Assembly: GCF_038008325.1 (NCBI RefSeq)
Contig: NZ_JBBOYW010000001.1
Location: 2,938,501-3,002,500 of the forward strand
Source: Lysinibacillus sp. FSL K6-0232
GTDB taxonomy: Bacteria; Bacillota; Bacilli; Bacillales_A; Planococcaceae
DNA length: 64,000 bases
Direction of reading: 5' to 3'
Shown here: positions 36,112 to 42,900 of the stretch, piece by piece
Layout: every line of letters starts with the position of its first letter
Position numbering within the stretch: the first letter of the stretch is position 1
Notes under the pieces: generated by a model
Databases searched by the model: none
The model's input: only the letters and a program-made list of their open reading frames with translations
Told to the model about the DNA's origin: nothing
Made by a program: the position numbers and the translations under genes

Positions 36112-37182
36112 ATGACTCGCTATATAAATGGACTTGTTTTTAACACTGACACTCGTAACTTCGACCAACAATCATTTCAAGTGCAAGGACAATTTTTCGA
36201 GCAATCTTCCAATACCGCTGACACGGAAATCAATTTAGATGGCTATTATATTACCCCGGGCTTTATTGACAGTTGCTCACAAATTGGTTTAGCAGAAATA
36301 GGTATTCGCTGGGAAGGTGATGATAGCTATGAATCTGATGCACATTTACAATATTCTGTCGTTGATGGTATCTACCCTTTTGATGCAGCATTTCACAAAG
36401 CCATCTCACATGGGGTGACAGCATCTCATATTGTGCCCTCCCCTAAAAGCCTGATTGGGGCAAAAACAGCAATTATCCATCATACACATCCAACGGTTGA
36501 TGAAATGGTTATCTCACAAGATGTTGCCTATGCATTCTCCATCGGACATCAAGCAAAAAGTACATTTTTTGCTGAAAAGAGCAAGCCATTAACACGTATG
36601 GGCATCGCTAATATTTTAAGAGAAACATTGCAGCGTATTCAACAGCAAGAACCAGCCATCCAAAAAGTTATGATTCGTGCACATAAAGCAGTGGATATTG
36701 AATTTATTGGTCGACTTCAGCAAGAATTTAACGAAGCTTTTGATTTTCATATTATTCATGGCACTGAACTACCGCTTCTGCAGGAAGCAGCTTTCCCAAC
36801 GGTTATTGCTGGTCCAACATTCCGCTATATCGAGCATAATGAAATGATGGCACTTTCGCCAAAGCTTTATCGCCAGCTATCACAGCTCAATATTCCGTTT
36901 GTTTTTTGTACAGACCACCCTACTAGCAGTACATCACATCTTACACTAGAAGGCTGTTTAGCCGTAAGAGAAGGAATGACACGTTCAGATGTTCTTTATG
37001 CATTAACAGCAGGAGCTGCTAACTTTCTTGGTATTGCCCATAAAACAGGGGCTATTCGCAATGGGCTTTATGCTGATTTTGTTATATGGGATAAGCATCC
37101 ACTAGAGTTAGATGCACAGGTTATCGCTACTTTTATTAAAGGGAAAAAAGTTTATGCACGGGAAGAAGGTATAGCACAATGA
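36112..37182 (+). CDS. Amidohydrolase-fold protein lacking the HxH metal motif
   Basis: 356 aa from ATG 36112 (AAGGAGAG upstream; the longer frame from 36055 runs through the hairpin). It is a clear paralogue of the next gene. After the first strand, where amidohydrolases read PG(L/F)IDxHxH, this one reads TPGFIDSCSQIGL: both His are replaced (Cys, Gln). Other ligand positions look kept (RAHKA, IIHGTE, CTDHP). The frame is intact and the C-terminal GxxADFVIWD segment is present. It may be a pseudoenzyme that partners its neighbour, or a divergent hydrolase with another metal mode. It overlaps the next gene by 4 bp. Confidence 0.8.
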   Translation: MTRYINGLVFNTDTRNFDQQSFQVQGQFFEQSSNTADTEINLDGYYITPGFIDSCSQIGLAEIGIRWEGDDSYESDAHLQYSVVDGIYPFDAAFHKAISHGVTASHIVPSPKSLIGAKTAIIHHTHPTVDEMVISQDVAYAFSIGHQAKSTFFAEKSKPLTRMGIANILRETLQRIQQQEPAIQKVMIRAHKAVDIEFIGRLQQEFNEAFDFHIIHGTELPLLQEAAFPTVIAGPTFRYIEHNEMMALSPKLYRQLSQLNIPFVFCTDHPTSSTSHLTLEGCLAVREGMTRSDVLYALTAGAANFLGIAHKTGAIRNGLYADFVIWDKHPLELDAQVIATFIKGKKVYAREEGIAQ

Positions 37183-38321
37183 TTATTTATCACCATGCAA
37201 AATTTCTCACAGTCAATGAACAGAATGATATTTTTGAGCAGCTATGGGTGCAAAACGGTCGTATTGTTTATATAGGTCCAGCTAAAGAAATTCCTGCTGA
37301 TGCAACAACAGTAGATTTACAGGGGGCTTATGTGACACCAGGGCTAATTGATATCCATGCACATGTTGGCACATGGGCTGAGGTAACAGAAGAGATTAAT
37401 GATGCAAATGAATATAGTGAGCCCTTTACACCGCTTATGCATGCTTTAGATAGTGTAGATATTCGTCACTTTTCCTTTCAGCACGCACTGGAAGGTGGCG
37501 TCACAACTGTGCAAACAGGACCAGGCAGTGCCAATGTTATTGGAGGCATTTGGAGCATCCTTAAAACAGCAGGTCCAACCCTTGACTCACGTGTTTTAGT
37601 AGAGCGTAGTGGCTTAAAGGGGGCTTTAGGAGAAAATCCTAAAAACGTCTTTGGCAATCAATATAAACGCAAGCCTATGACACGTATGGCAATTGCTCAG
37701 CTTTTACGTGATGGCTTCCAACGTGCCAATCAGCTTCAGCCGCAGGAACAAGATGAGCAGATCAAACATAATACAGAGCTACGCCCATTTATTGAGGTGC
37801 TACGAGGTGATATGCCTTTGCGCCTTCATTGCCATCGGGCAGATGATATTATGACCGCTATTAGAATCGCTAAAGAATTTGATGTTCAGCTCCATTTAGA
37901 GCATTGTACAGAAGGTCACCTAATCATTGATGCAGTAAAAAATAGTGGATTTCATGCAACACTTGGTCCCTATATGTTAACACCCTCAAAATACGAAACA
38001 CGCAATTCTACACCAGCAATTGCAGCTATGTTTAAGGAGCATCAGATTCCATTTGCTATTATGACTGATCATCCTTTTGTGCCAATTCAATATTTAAAAT
38101 ATTGTGCCACTGAAGCCATTCGCTATGGCTTAGATCACGATACAGCTTTAAAAAGTATTACAATCAATGCAGCTAAGCTTGTTCAACTCGATCATCGAAT
38201 TGGTAGCCTTGAGGAAGGCAAAGATGCGGATTTTGTTGTTTGGTCACATCCTATTTTTGAAACAGAGGCGAAGGTTTTACAAACATATGTAAATGGACAA
38301 AAATATTACGAAGCGGAGTGA
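37179..38321 (+). CDS. Amidohydrolase (imidazolonepropionase/cyclic-amidase-like)
   Basis: A 380-aa metallo-dependent hydrolase. All ligands of the TIM-barrel site are present: HAH in TPGLIDIHAHVG (about 60), His in LRLHCHRADD, His in LHLEHCTEG, Asp in MTDHPFV. The composite N-/C-terminal beta domain ends EEGKDADFVVWSHP. It belongs to the COG1228 group, which hydrolyses cyclic or linear amides such as imidazolonepropionate or proline-containing dipeptides. It is coupled (ATGA) to the HxH-less paralogue. In this locus it likely opens or deacylates an imported amide. Confidence 0.87.
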   Translation: MIIYHHAKFLTVNEQNDIFEQLWVQNGRIVYIGPAKEIPADATTVDLQGAYVTPGLIDIHAHVGTWAEVTEEINDANEYSEPFTPLMHALDSVDIRHFSFQHALEGGVTTVQTGPGSANVIGGIWSILKTAGPTLDSRVLVERSGLKGALGENPKNVFGNQYKRKPMTRMAIAQLLRDGFQRANQLQPQEQDEQIKHNTELRPFIEVLRGDMPLRLHCHRADDIMTAIRIAKEFDVQLHLEHCTEGHLIIDAVKNSGFHATLGPYMLTPSKYETRNSTPAIAAMFKEHQIPFAIMTDHPFVPIQYLKYCATEAIRYGLDHDTALKSITINAAKLVQLDHRIGSLEEGKDADFVVWSHPIFETEAKVLQTYVNGQKYYEAE

Positions 38322-38326
38322 GTATA

Positions 38327-38998
38327 GTGGAAAACTCAAAAATTGCTGTTGTAACAATTGGTCAAGCACCTCGTAAAGATATGGCAAACGATATTCAGCA
38401 ATTAAGAGAGGCAGGCTTACATGTCGATGAATTCGGTGTACTTGATTTACTCTCTTCTGCTGAAATTGCTGCACTTGCACCGTCACATAAAGATACAGAT
38501 GTGTTAGTCACACTTCTTGCAAATGGTCAGCAAGTGAAGCTAAGCAAACAAAAGCTTATGCCTTATATTCATAAACGCATTGATGATTTACAGGAATTCA
38601 CATGGGTTTTATTAATGTGCACAGGCGATTTTGCCAATAAGCTAACCTTTAAAAATCTATTATTGCCTGATCGTATGATGACAAATTTAGTAAAGGGCTT
38701 ACATACAGAATTAACACTTGGCTTAATCGGCCCTGAACCTGAGCAGCAGCTAACAGTAGCTGAGAAATGGCAAAAAGCACAATTTAATGTGCTTTTCTCA
38801 GCTAGCTCACCCTACCGTTTTAATGACCAAGATTTATTGGCAAAGGCACAGCAACTAGAATCCCAAGGAAGCGATTTACTTATTCTTGATTGCATGGGTT
38901 ACTCCACAACAATGAAAAATAAAATCAAAGATAAGCTTTCTATACCAATTATTGTTCCAAGGGAAGCTGTATTTACAATTTTAAAAGCAATTTGTTAA
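38327..38998 (+). CDS. AroM family protein
   Basis: About 223 aa. N-terminal KIAVVTIGQAPRKDMANDI is the hallmark of AroM. Further on are LLMCTGDF and LLILDCMGYSTTMKN, which recall Cys-containing active-site loops of Asp/Glu racemase-like folds; that relation is inference. GTG 38327 follows GGAG by 9 nt; GTG 38318, overlapping the previous stop, is an alternative. AroM has no proven function. Here it is the last gene of the plus-strand operon. Confidence 0.8.
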   Translation: MENSKIAVVTIGQAPRKDMANDIQQLREAGLHVDEFGVLDLLSSAEIAALAPSHKDTDVLVTLLANGQQVKLSKQKLMPYIHKRIDDLQEFTWVLLMCTGDFANKLTFKNLLLPDRMMTNLVKGLHTELTLGLIGPEPEQQLTVAEKWQKAQFNVLFSASSPYRFNDQDLLAKAQQLESQGSDLLILDCMGYSTTMKNKIKDKLSIPIIVPREAVFTILKAIC

Positions 38999-38999
38999 T

Positions 39000-39038
39000 G
39001 CTAAAAAGGTCGCTGTTTATTCAGTGATCTTTTAGCAT
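39000..39038. terminator. Terminator between AroM gene and 39040 gene
   Basis: GCTAAAA-AGGTCGCTG with CAGTGATC-TTTTAGC, a 14-16 bp imperfect stem with T/A flanks, shared by two convergent genes. Confidence 0.6.
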
Positions 39039-39039
39039 G

Positions 39040-39357
39040 CTAGACACGTTTATTGAAATAAGGTAATTGCTCAACAAATGCTTTTGTATCATCATCTCCA
39101 TACTCATGAACAAGTGCATAAATCTTCATTAAACGTCGATCAATTTCATCATTTTCTTGATCTAGATGATATTGTATATAGGGTAGTTGTGCACGCCATG
39201 CATTCGAAATTTCTAGTAGCTGCATTTGCTGAAAAATTTTTTCAAAAACATCTAATCCTTGTCGATCAATATTTAGCTCAAAATTCCAAGGCCCTGCATA
39301 TGGATTTGTATAATAGGTTCTATTGGCAAGTGAAAAATATACACGGTGACGCTCCAT
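39040..39357 (-). CDS. Conserved hypothetical protein, 105 aa
   Basis: A 105-aa soluble protein, rich in Tyr, Gln and acidic residues. It starts MERHRVYFSLANRTYYTNPY and ends YGDDDTKAFVEQLPYFNKRV. No signal peptide, helix span or known motif was recognised. RBS AAAGGAGTG is convincing, codon use resembles the neighbours and it has its own terminator, so it is likely real. Function unknown. Confidence 0.7.
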   Translation of the reverse strand: MERHRVYFSLANRTYYTNPYAGPWNFELNIDRQGLDVFEKIFQQMQLLEISNAWRAQLPYIQYHLDQENDEIDRRLMKIYALVHEYGDDDTKAFVEQLPYFNKRV

Positions 39358-39496
39358 CTTGACGATTCACTCCTTTTTCCATAGTATGGAGGAAAAGCAG
39401 TGATTTTATTCGCTGGAATGTCAAACTTCCTTCACACTTAAGAACAGTGAATCATTTATAATATAAATACTAAACTTAATAAACGGAGTGGATGCT

Positions 39497-39643
39497 ATGA
39501 GTTTAACTGCGCTCTTAATCGTTGCGATTATTATCGTTATTTTTATTACTATGGCAACAATTATTAGTGTCAACCGTGCATATGCCTTTCAACATACGAT
39601 TGATGAAAAACCAAAAAACAACTATCAGCAAGATGAGAACTAG
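39497..39643 (+). CDS. 48-aa single-pass membrane peptide (YtzI-like), copy 1
   Basis: ATG at 39497 after CGGAGTGG. The peptide has a hydrophobic stretch (residues about 4-24) and a polar tail with FQHTIDEKPKNN. It shares length (48 aa), topology and the F-x-Q/H-T-x-D-x-KPK tail with the peptide at 39783. I suspect the YtzI group from position near ytjA (yidD), but could not check. Function unknown. Confidence 0.6.
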   Translation: MSLTALLIVAIIIVIFITMATIISVNRAYAFQHTIDEKPKNNYQQDEN

Positions 39644-39671
39644 TTATTATCTTGGTTTAGCAAATTCTTTT

Positions 39672-39740
39672 TGTATCGAAAGCGAAGCGTCAGCGGCTGA
39701 TGTTTTATGTACCAAAAGCATTAGCGACAGGTACAATTAC
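39672..39740 (+). repeat. Two imperfect 36-nt direct repeats
   Basis: TGTATCGAAAGCGAAGCGTC (from 39672) and TGTACCAAAAGCATTAGCGAC (from 39708) are offset by 36 nt and align over about 20 nt. The unit has GAAAGCGAAGCG composition often seen in intergenic repeats of Bacillaceae. It separates the two small peptide genes. Confidence 0.4.
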
Positions 39741-39782
39741 GCGCTGGGGCATAATTGATTTAATGAATTTGGAGTGAAAGCA

Positions 39783-39929
39783 ATGGGTGTGCCATTACCA
39801 ATTATTATAATGATTGCCATGATGATGCTAATGTTTGCTGTAGCAGCAATTATTATTTACAAGAAAAATAAACATATTTTTGCTCAAACCGTTGATGCAA
39901 AGCCTAAACAAGAGGATGAGCAAAGATGA
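39783..39929 (+). CDS. 48-aa single-pass membrane peptide (YtzI-like), copy 2
   Basis: ATG at 39783 after TTGGAGTG. One helix (residues about 5-26, Met-rich) and tail [21 protein letters not shown]. Same size as copy 1 with matching tail motif, so probably a duplication. Its stop overlaps the yidD start (ATGA), so it is translationally coupled to the YidD gene, which supports that it is expressed. Confidence 0.65.
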   Translation: MGVPLPIIIMIAMMMLMFAVAAIIIYKKNKHIFAQTVDAKPKQEDEQR

Positions 39930-40159
39930 AATATCCTTTTATTTGGCTTATTCAATTTTATAGAAAGTTTATCTCACCAATGACCCCGCCTACTTGTCGC
40001 TTCCATCCTACATGCTCCTCCTATGGGCTTGAGGCATTTCAAAAACATGGAGCGTTCAAGGGCTTTTTATTAACAATAATACGGGTATTCAAATGTCATC
40101 CATTTCATGCTGGTGGCTTTGATCCTGTGCCAGAAAAATGGCCTTCGAAAAAAAATTAA
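39926..40159 (+). CDS. yidD: Membrane protein insertion efficiency factor YidD
   Basis: A 77-aa protein of the YidD/DUF37 family (B. subtilis YtjA). Signature [31 protein letters not shown] with conserved Cys and amphipathic N-terminus, and [14 protein letters not shown] near the end. It aids insertion of membrane proteins with YidC/SecYEG. Here it is not next to rnpA/yidC but coupled to a small membrane peptide. Confidence 0.93.
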   Translation: MKYPFIWLIQFYRKFISPMTPPTCRFHPTCSSYGLEAFQKHGAFKGFLLTIIRVFKCHPFHAGGFDPVPEKWPSKKN

Positions 40160-40178
40160 TTTTCGAAGGTCATTTTTT
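40142..40178 (+). terminator. yidD terminator
   Basis: CCTTCGAAAA with TTTTCGAAGG (40142-40151 with 40160-40169), then TCATTTTTT; it overlaps the stop codon. Confidence 0.85.
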
Positions 40179-40179
40179 C

Positions 40180-40208
40180 TTGTGCTTTTTAAAATTGTGC
40201 GTTATTAT
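40180..40208 (+). promoter_or_regulatory. Candidate znuA promoter
   Basis: TTGTGC (40180-40185), 17-bp spacer, TATTAT (40203-40208). The start would be about 13 nt before the Zur box. Confidence 0.45.
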
Positions 40209-40227
40209 AGTAACTGTTCCAAAAAGC

Positions 40228-40248
40228 AAACCGTAATCATTACTATTT
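40228..40248 (+). promoter_or_regulatory. Zur box
   Basis: AAACCGTAATCATTACTATTT, a near-palindrome matching the Bacillus Zur site core CGTAAT-N-ATTACG with one arm changed. It lies between the promoter and RBS of a zinc-binding lipoprotein gene. Zinc-replete repression is expected. Confidence 0.78.
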
Positions 40249-40267
40249 AAAGGAGATATTTAATTAG

Positions 40268-41353
40268 ATGAAAAAAGTATATTTAGTATTTCTAGTTGCA
40301 GTTCTTGCTGTATTTACTGCTGCCTGCGGTGATAAAGCTTCAACTTCCCAACAATCTGATAGCAAGGCCAAAGATACTGGGAGTGATAAGTTAGCCATTT
40401 ATACAACAGTCTATCCTTTAAGCTATTTTGCAGAGCGCATTGGCGGAGATTTTGTTGATGTATCTTCTATTTATCCTGCTGGAGCAAATGAGCATACCTT
40501 TGAGCCAACTCAAAAGGATATGATGAAACTAGCGGATGCAGAAATCTTTTTCTATATTGGCTTAGGGCTTGAAGGCTTTGTGGAAAATGCGAAAAAAACA
40601 TTAGCAAATGAGGATGTTACAATGGTAGCAACGGCTGACCAAGTAGCAGAGGAAAAATTAGCCATAAGCACTGGTCATGTACATCCAGAAGATGAAGAGC
40701 ATGACCATGAGGCGGAAGCACATGAGCATGAAGGTCACGACCATGAGGTAGAAGCACACGAGCATGAAGAGCACGACCATGAGGCGGAAGCGCATGAGCA
40801 TGAAGGTCACGACCATGACCATGGCGATATTGACCCACATGTTTGGCTATCACCCACAATTAGCCAAGATTTAGCACTTGCTATTAAAAATACACTTGTT
40901 GAAAAAATGCCTGAACAGGAAGCTACATTTAACTCAAATTATGAAGCATTAGTGAAAGAGTTACAGGATTTAGATAGTGACTTTAAAGCGATGGCTGATG
41001 GTGCACAAGATAAAACATTCTTTGTATCTCATGCTGCATTTGGTTATATTGCGGGTCAATACGGCTTAACACAAGTACCAATTGCAGGATTAAATTCTCA
41101 GGATGAGCCATCTCAAAAGGAATTAACAAAAATTGTTGATAAAGCAAATGAATTGCATATTCACTATATTTTATTTGAGCAAAATGTTTCTTCTAAATTA
41201 GCGGAGGTTATTCAAAAAGAAGTTGGAGCTGAATCACTAGTTTTGCATAATTTAAGTGTCCTAACAGCTGATGATGAAAAAAATAATGAAACATACTTTA
41301 CGCTAATGGAGAAAAATATTCAAACATTAGAAAAAGCTCTAAACACTCATTAA
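40268..41353 (+). CDS. znuA: Zinc ABC transporter substrate-binding lipoprotein (ZnuA/AdcA type)
   Basis: A 361-aa cluster A-I metal receptor. Lipobox TAAC (Cys about 20). Metal-site landmarks: NEHTFEPTQKD (His), DPHVWLSP (His), VSHAAFGYIAGQYG (His) and the late LFEQN. A His/Asp/Glu-rich loop (about 137-194) contains a 12-residue repeat in three copies (DHEAEAHEHEGH-like), encoded by 36-bp DNA repeats. No ATPase or permease gene is adjacent, so it must use a transporter encoded elsewhere. Zur-regulated. RBS AAAGGAG. Confidence 0.93.
   Translation: MKKVYLVFLVAVLAVFTAACGDKASTSQQSDSKAKDTGSDKLAIYTTVYPLSYFAERIGGDFVDVSSIYPAGANEHTFEPTQKDMMKLADAEIFFYIGLGLEGFVENAKKTLANEDVTMVATADQVAEEKLAISTGHVHPEDEEHDHEAEAHEHEGHDHEVEAHEHEEHDHEAEAHEHEGHDHDHGDIDPHVWLSPTISQDLALAIKNTLVEKMPEQEATFNSNYEALVKELQDLDSDFKAMADGAQDKTFFVSHAAFGYIAGQYGLTQVPIAGLNSQDEPSQKELTKIVDKANELHIHYILFEQNVSSKLAEVIQKEVGAESLVLHNLSVLTADDEKNNETYFTLMEKNIQTLEKALNTH
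40703..40810 (+). repeat. 3 x 36-bp tandem repeat within znuA
   Basis: Units start at 40703, 40739 and 40775, differ at only a few bases, and encode His-rich 12-mers. Recent unit expansion is likely, so length may vary between strains. Confidence 0.9.
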
Positions 41354-41362
41354 TAGCACAAG

Positions 41363-41405
41363 GAAGGAGGTGTCCCAAATATTCACTGGGGCACCTCCTT
41401 TCGTA
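41363..41405. terminator. Shared terminator of znuA and transglutaminase gene
   Basis: AAGGAGGTGTCCC (41364-41376) pairs with GGGGCACCTCCTT (41388-41400). It overlaps the last codons of the minus-strand gene. Confidence 0.8.
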
Positions 41406-42495
41406 TGACGTATTTTTCTTGCGGCATACGTTTCTCCACTCGATCAATAGATGTAGACGAGCTTGTTTTTAGTACAATATTTGTGGATAGCATTTCTGTA
41501 AAAATGACAAAGCTTTCTGTATGCAGTAGTACCCATTCATCCATCGTGAACGCTTCTTGCTCACTTTGTTTTGAAGCCACAAGCTTTGTTGGCTGCTGAA
41601 TAGCTAGCTTATGTTCATTTATAGCAGATAATCCTAAATTGTGTGGAAAGCTAAATTGCCCATTTTGCGTTTTTGTCATTTGCTGCATTTCTCTATATTT
41701 TTCACTTGTCGCAGCAGGGAATTTCATATAATCCCATATATGATCTTGTGATAGCTGACGATCTGATTGTAAAAAATATTGATAGCGAACCTCTCCCTTG
41801 TGATCAGGCAGCGGGTCATCCCATGTAACATCAATATGATACCAAGCATGATCAAGCTTCACTAATACCCATGCGTGTAACTGTTCACCTGCTTTGCCAG
41901 GTACATAGCGCACCTCAAAGCCCAGCATTTCTAGCATTCGGTACAGCACTAAAGCATATGCCTGACAGACGCCCTTATTTTCTGTTAGTAATGTATAAGG
42001 GGAATATTGACTTCCTTCTGTTTCTTTGGAGTATTCCGTGGATAAAACAATAAAATCATGTGCAGCCTGTAATTTTTCTAGATCATTAAATCCATGCATA
42101 GGTGCAATAATCGTTGCCAATGTTTGCTCTACAAATGCTGCCTCTGCTTGCGACATATGATACGTAAATGTAAAGTCAATGACAATATTATTATTAGTTC
42201 CATTATACTTCCATTTAAAGCTAGAGATATTCGCATAAATATAATCATTTTGAATAGCAGCTTTCGTGATTTCTGTTAGTTCATCTTTAATAGTAGCTAC
42301 ATCACCTGTATAGCGAATAGAAAATTCGGTTGAGAACTGCATAACCTCTTGGAAAATAAGAGCTTGTAATGTTCCTATTGAATCAGCAGTTGCTAGATTA
42401 TTTTTTTCATAATTTGCAAATACTTGCACATGACTCATTTGTAGAACAAATAATATAATGACAACATTATATATATATTTCCTCATCTGAGTCAT
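41383..42495 (-). CDS. Secreted transglutaminase-like (cysteine protease fold) protein
   Basis: A 370-aa protein with a signal peptide (about 1-28, IYNVVIILFVLQMSHVQVFA). Transglut_core domain (about 150-240): Cys in NKGVCQAYALVLYRMLEMLG, His in GEQLHAWVLVKLDHAWYHIDVTW, Asp in VTWDDP. The N-terminal part (about 35-140) resembles the beta-rich domain often before this core. The C-terminal tail is Gln/Lys-rich without features. Such proteins act on cell wall or surface proteins; substrate unknown. Monocistronic; its upstream side ends at the IS insertion. Confidence 0.8.
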   Translation of the reverse strand: MTQMRKYIYNVVIILFVLQMSHVQVFANYEKNNLATADSIGTLQALIFQEVMQFSTEFSIRYTGDVATIKDELTEITKAAIQNDYIYANISSFKWKYNGTNNNIVIDFTFTYHMSQAEAAFVEQTLATIIAPMHGFNDLEKLQAAHDFIVLSTEYSKETEGSQYSPYTLLTENKGVCQAYALVLYRMLEMLGFEVRYVPGKAGEQLHAWVLVKLDHAWYHIDVTWDDPLPDHKGEVRYQYFLQSDRQLSQDHIWDYMKFPAATSEKYREMQQMTKTQNGQFSFPHNLGLSAINEHKLAIQQPTKLVASKQSEQEAFTMDEWVLLHTESFVIFTEMLSTNIVLKTSSSTSIDRVEKRMPQEKYVIRKEVPQ

Positions 42496-42578
42496 TCTCC
42501 TTTACTAATAGTTTATGCCTCTCTTTTTTTTATTATGTTAAGGAAAGAAAAATTTCATACTAGTTTTTGCAAATAATA

Positions 42579-42598
42579 AAAGAAGCCTCCATTGTTAG
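42579..42598. terminator. Left half of an IS-split terminator (other half 44465-44486)
   Basis: Without the IS, the sequence would read AAAAGAAGCCT-CC-ATTGTTAG-AAGGCTTCTTTT, a complete hairpin with T run. The right half continues at 44465. It probably served menE (minus strand). Confidence 0.7.
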
Positions 42599-42631
42599 GA
42601 GGGCACTGAAAAAGTCCCTCAGGCACAAGTG

Positions 42632-42674
42632 AGAGAGTACAGGAACGAATATTCGTTCCTGTACTCTCTTTTTC
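42632..42674 (+). terminator. Insulating terminator at the IS left end
   Basis: A perfect 38-bp palindrome (42632-42650 with 42651-42669) followed by TTTTTC. It likely blocks outside transcription from entering the transposase gene. Confidence 0.8.
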
Positions 42675-42683
42675 TTCGATGCC

Positions 42684-42808
42684 GTTGATTTCCATTGCGG
42701 CGGACGCGTTTCGCGGGCACGGCTCCAGCCTTCTCCCTCGCTTTGCTCAGTCCGGGTGCTTCCGCTCGTGCTGTTCCCGCAGAAGTCGCCGCCTCCATTC
42801 CAATCAAC
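42684..42808 (-). repeat. 125-bp GC-rich Bacillaceae-type intergenic repeat
   Basis: It begins GTTGATT and ends AATCAAC (7-bp inverted ends). Between are GGCGGCGACTTCTGCGGGAA-like and GCCCGCGAAACGCGTCCGCC-like blocks on the minus strand. From memory this pattern recurs in intergenic regions of Bacillus and relatives. Its GC content is far above its surroundings. Confidence 0.65.
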
Positions 42809-42845
42809 TGGGACCACTTTCATCACTAGAAGGGTTTTCCTCTCG

Positions 42846-42872
42846 TATAATCTCACAAATTTCCTGTATAAT
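42846..42872 (+). promoter_or_regulatory. Transposase promoter region
   Basis: Two TATAAT hexamers (42846-42851 and 42867-42872) lie upstream of the transposase RBS; no strong -35 was found. Confidence 0.35.
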
Positions 42873-42900
42873 TAAAGGACTAATAAAAGGTGGTGCGACC

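Noticed and set aside
40617..40859. Minus-strand His-rich 80-codon frame opposite znuA
   Set aside because: It mirrors the 36-bp repeats of znuA; no RBS and the znuA frame is certain.
42679..42900. N-terminal extension of the IS1182 transposase
   Set aside because: The open frame runs through the GC-rich repeat. Family proteins start at the ATG 42901, which has an RBS.
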